Assembly: GCF_019649055.1 (NCBI RefSeq)
Contig: NW_026570267.1
Location: forward strand, 434,001-498,000
Length of the DNA stretch: 64,000 nt
Origin: Paramacrobiotus metropolitanus
Lineage: Eukaryota > Tardigrada > Eutardigrada > Parachela > Macrobiotidae
Direction: 5' to 3'
This document shows positions 60,341 to 64,000 of this stretch, piece after piece (the stretch's first letter is position 1; each line of letters starts with the position of its first letter). The notes beneath the pieces are model-generated. The model saw nothing but the letters and a program-made list of their open reading frames with translations. It did not search any database and was not told the DNA's origin. The translations under genes were made by a program, and so were the position numbers.

Positions 60341-61733
60341 CAACTGCTGCCAAGATTTCGAAAAATGTGCTTTCGTACAGAGTGCTAATTAATTACTTAT
60401 ACAGATTAAAGGTCACCGTTTAGATTGCTGTATCACCTTAAAGCTTGGATCGCCCCTGCTTAATTTCGCACGCTTTTTGTGCACCGTTTTTCAGTTGCGC
60501 TAAGAATATCGGCACTACGAGTAATCAAAATCTGCTCTCGAATCGGCAAATATCTACAATTAGGCTCTAGCGTTTCTGAAACTCCTAAGACAGCGTAAAT
60601 AAAAATTTTAAAAATTTATTTTCTCCTAAATGGCGGCCGTTGTTACACACGCCAGTAATATTAAATTTTTATAATAATTTAAGTGTAAGTCCGAATGTTC
60701 GATACGTACAGCCACAGATATGCGTGTAGGCAATGAGCCAGCGGCTGCAGATTGATCATGTACCGGCAAAGCTTGAACTCGTACTGTAGCTGAGAATAAT
60801 CCTGCCATTTGATCGTAAGAAATCGTAAAGCTTGCACACAGAACAATGCATTTACAAATTCTGAGCCAGTTTTCTATGAACATGTCACCAGTAAAATGTA
60901 AAATGTGCAATTGCTGCTATAGCCATTTATATTTTGCTACACAATGCAGTAACGCACACATCCAGTGCGAAGTAAATTAGGCTGATTTGGAGCAGACTGA
61001 TCACAAAAATACAAATTAATGCCGATCATTCTGTTTTTGTCTTACATTAATTTTATGAACGGGCTTCTGTTGTGTTATTATTTTATTGAAAAAGCAGATT
61101 TGATGTTTACCCATCAGGAAATTTGTTAAAAAATTCTGTACAGCTTCTTAATGTCAAAATTCATATTAAGGACTGTACAATTAGCTTACTAATTATTTTA
61201 GCTTTGTTAGTTTGTTGTTAGAGGTATTATTCTGACTTTATAAATGTTCATTACATTTCAATATATGCATAAAAATTTTTAAGTCGTCTTGTTTTTCGCA
61301 CTTGGGTGGTCAATAACAACAAGTATTTTGCAACCAATTTTTGACTTCGTGCGCATTTTGGTGAAAAACATTGGATGCAAATGTCCTAAACAGCTGCATA
61401 CTAATCGTAACAACGGTAACATAAATAATTTGTGGCGATGAGGCTGAGACCGTGTGACGCAGAGCTGTGCTATAATCCCAGTGGTATGACTATGCGCACA
61501 TTTGATGATGCATATTAAAATTAGCTCTTTTATTATTGAATCTTGCAAAACGTAAGTGATAAGCTTCGCGAACGTCAGAGATATTTTTAATTTTTAAAAA
61601 TTATGTACAATCTGATATTGAACCACTGTAAATTTAGGGCCTGAGGTTCGTTACGTCATAATATTCCACTATATCGTCGAGATATCTCATTTGATTGCTT
61701 ATCGGTTTGCGTTTATCTGTCAAGCCTATCACC
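60341..61733. other. intergenic region between 7B2 and RUFY
   Basis: The 7B2 3' UTR ends near AATAAA at 60598. The remainder is AT-rich, with no gene or repeat of note. Confidence 0.4.
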
Positions 61734-63995
61734 ATGAGCGACCAGGGGCAGTCTGTTAGCCCATCGCTCTACGCTGCCCTCACCAGTCCGATAACGAAGA
61801 CATTCGCCGAGCAGCGCAAGCATCTGGTGCATGTTCCGCGCGGATTCTCTCTGGACATCCTCCCCGATTTCATGCTCCCTGTGCAGAACGACGCTCGTCA
61901 ACGTTCTGAAGCGGAAGCAGGTGACAGAAGCCATCACGCAGCCGTCCAAAACAATGTTGCATATTTTGTCTTGCAGGCGACAAAACCATGGAGATCGAGC
62001 GTAAAAACATGCTGGGCTTAACGCAGCTGATCGTCAAGGATGTTATCGAAACATCCATGCCACTGGATCGTACCGTCACCGGCCAGTTCCAACCACTACA
62101 GCATCTCTTCAGCATTCTCGAACAGATTTTAAAACATGGCTTCAGACCCAAACCGAAAGGACTGCTGTCATCGCGCACGAAAGATATCTGGAATATTCTG
62201 GAGAGTCTCGAGACCGTCTGTCCACAATCGAAAGAAGTCACGGAATCCTGTCGGAATCTATCGCACATTGAGACACCCATGGGGAAGGTGCGCGCATGGA
62301 TTCGGTTGAGTTTGATGCAGAAGAAACTCCCGGATTACTTCAAAGTATTGGTGGATCATCGGGACAGTCTGCTGGCTGACTGCTACGAGAACGGCGCCAT
62401 GCTGATGAACGACGAGAGCAGTGTGGTGGCGGGATTGTTGGTTGGACTGAATTTCATTGACTATAATCTGTGCGTGAAGGATGAGGATTTGGATCGGGAT
62501 TTTCAGATGATTTGTTTGTTGCCGTATTTGAAGACACGCAGTCAACCTGCGCAGGAGCCACCGGCCAGCGATGGTGAAATGGGACTGAAAGCGATTTTGG
62601 ATCAGAAAAATTATCTGGAGGAATTGAATGCTCATTTAAAGTAAGATCAGAACTCTTTTGTTGCGAACTTTTAATGTTTGAATTTTAGGATTGAGAGTTT
62701 AAGAATTTATTGAAATGTTTCGAAGCATTGATGACCATTTGCAAACGCGAAAAAACTAATTTCCTAATTGCTGTTACTAGTATATATACAATGTAGTCTT
62801 ACAACAGCAGATTTTTGCGATGAATTACGAAAAATTAATATTAGCACCTACATCTCGAATTTTTTTCTTTCGTTACTGTTCTAACGTTTACTAGCTGCAA
62901 TTTCTTTGGATAAGGAATGCTGTTTCCACTTTACATTCTATATAGATGAGGATTTTTTATATTTTGTTGTTAGATTTGTAGAAATCAGCAAAATGCCGTT
63001 TGTGCAGCAGAAATAATGTCTGTGCCTGCTCAATGCACAATCACTGCATTGCAGATACCAGCTGGATAATCTGGAAAGTAAATGTGAAACTTTAACTACT
63101 TCGAATACAAAACTGAGCACAGAGTTGGAGGATGCGAGAAAGTTAGCTAATACCGCGCAGCTGGAAAATCAGGATCTCAAATTAGTAAATGAACGGATTC
63201 AAAAGGTATGGTGGTAGTGGTACTGATAAAATTTAAACAAAAAAGTAATCAGGAATCCTGTTTGCAGCGCGTTTCCATTTTCTGCCACAGTACTACCCTA
63301 GCACTATTATTTCAACAGTTTGTTTTACATTATTGCTTTTAGACTGGGCGGGATGATAATTCAGGCGAAGCATCGCGTGCGGGTTTCGATCCTTCGAATT
63401 CGTCCGGTGTACAGCTGAAACTGGAACGCGAGTTAGCTTTGAAGCAAGATTTGGAGCGCGAGCTAAAACTTCAGACAAATATCCGTATGGAAACGGAGGC
63501 GGCTATGAAGTTAATGGAAAGAGATATCCAGGAGAAAGAGGAATTGCTTTCTGTGTGGAGAAAGCAGTTGGATGACCTGAAGCTTGTTAATCTAGAAATG
63601 TACCAGAAATTACAAACCGCTGAGAATGCTCTTAAGCATAAGGTAATTTCGTGAGTTTTGTGATTACCATGCCTAGCATAATGTGGAGACTTTCGAATTT
63701 TTCAGTCCGATTTAGTGGCAAGAATGGAGCAGAAAATGCAGCAGATGGGAGATACAATGTTGCAGCTCGGAAATCGTATACAGATCCTAGACAGTGAGCG
63801 GCGAGCGGCGGAAGAAACAGCCAGGAAGCTCAGTATGCAACTGGCGGAAACGGATGTGACTAGGTATGAAGATCGTTCGATGCGTATGAACAAGCAGTGC
63901 AGTTGTTATGCTTTGGTTTCTGCAGATCGGTTTTAGAAACAGATCTTCGCATGGAACAGGAACAAAAAGCCAACTTGATGGGGTTCCTTAACTGA
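61734..63995 (+). CDS. RUFY: RUFY-family protein (RUN domain and coiled coil), 3' part cut or truncated
   Basis: Exons 61734-61920, 61977-62640, 63055-63205, 63343-63642, 63706-63863 and from 63926 join in phase. The RUN domain is in exon 2 (ERKNMLGLTQLIVKDVIETS, QHLFSILEQILKHGFRP, GKVRAWIRLSLMQKKLPDYF, AGLLVGLNFIDYNLCVKDED, AILDQKNYLEELN), as in RUFY1/2. Exons 3-6 form a long coiled coil (LKLERELALKQDLERELKLQ, AAMKLMERDIQEKEE, LEMYQKLQTAENAL, ARMEQKMQQMGDTM). Known RUFY proteins end in a FYVE zinc finger binding PI3P on endosomes. Here the frame meets TGA at 63993-63995, before any FYVE domain. The GGGG run just before it makes a one-base error possible, and the window ends there. The first 62 residues are lineage-specific. 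No symbol number is assigned. Confidence 0.93.
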
Positions 63996-64000
63996 ACAGC

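Overview
This is a eukaryotic, almost certainly invertebrate metazoan, window. Genes are split by GT-AG introns of about 70 to 1000 bp. The proteins are animal families: CNNM, VIPAS39, GPR107, RUFY, 7B2, a CUB/trypsin protease, Ly6 proteins and a ChtBD2 chitin-binding protein. The chitin-binding gene and the compact gene spacing suggest an ecdysozoan; a tardigrade is a guess, not something the sequence proves. No rRNA, tRNA, operon or CRISPR array was seen.

Layout. 2.0-3.9 kb (+): a divergent histone H3 with a long tail. 4.9-6.5 kb (+): HMCES. 7.5-8.4 kb (-): four-TM orphan copy A. 9.8-13.8 kb (-): CNNM transporter. 15.0-17.2 kb (+): VIPAS39. 20.3-22.5 kb (+): two Ly6/uPAR genes in tandem. 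24.0-28.4 kb (+): CUB-CUB-trypsin protease. 30.8-31.8 kb (+): chitin-binding secreted protein. 32.6-34.0 kb (-): a second divergent H3, paralogous to the first. 34.5-40.0 kb: repeat-rich block with large palindromes and AGTAA arrays. 40.6-41.5 kb (-): four-TM copy B. 42.5-45.0 kb (-): GPR107. 45.3-45.9 kb: fragment of a retroelement protein. 47.0-49.7 kb (+): ZW10 with several frame breaks. 50.2-51.0 kb: foldback DNA transposon. 51.2-51.8 kb (+): TSR2. 52.8-56.7 kb (-): four-TM copy C, split by transposons. 59.1-60.3 kb (+): 7B2. 61.7-64.0 kb (+): RUFY, running towards the window edge.

Most genes are unrelated housekeeping or secretory genes. Two themes stand out. One is chromatin and chromosome segregation: two H3 variants with matching long N-terminal tails and matching C-terminal extensions, plus the RZZ subunit ZW10. 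The other is an orphan four-transmembrane family with three copies on the minus strand. One copy carries a 0.9-kb TA-flanked element exactly inside an exon, and a second copy of the same element lies just upstream of its start codon.

Single-base frame breaks occur in several otherwise conserved genes (CNNM, GPR107, ZW10, copy B and perhaps RUFY). Several lie in short homopolymers, so consensus errors must be weighed against true pseudogenes.
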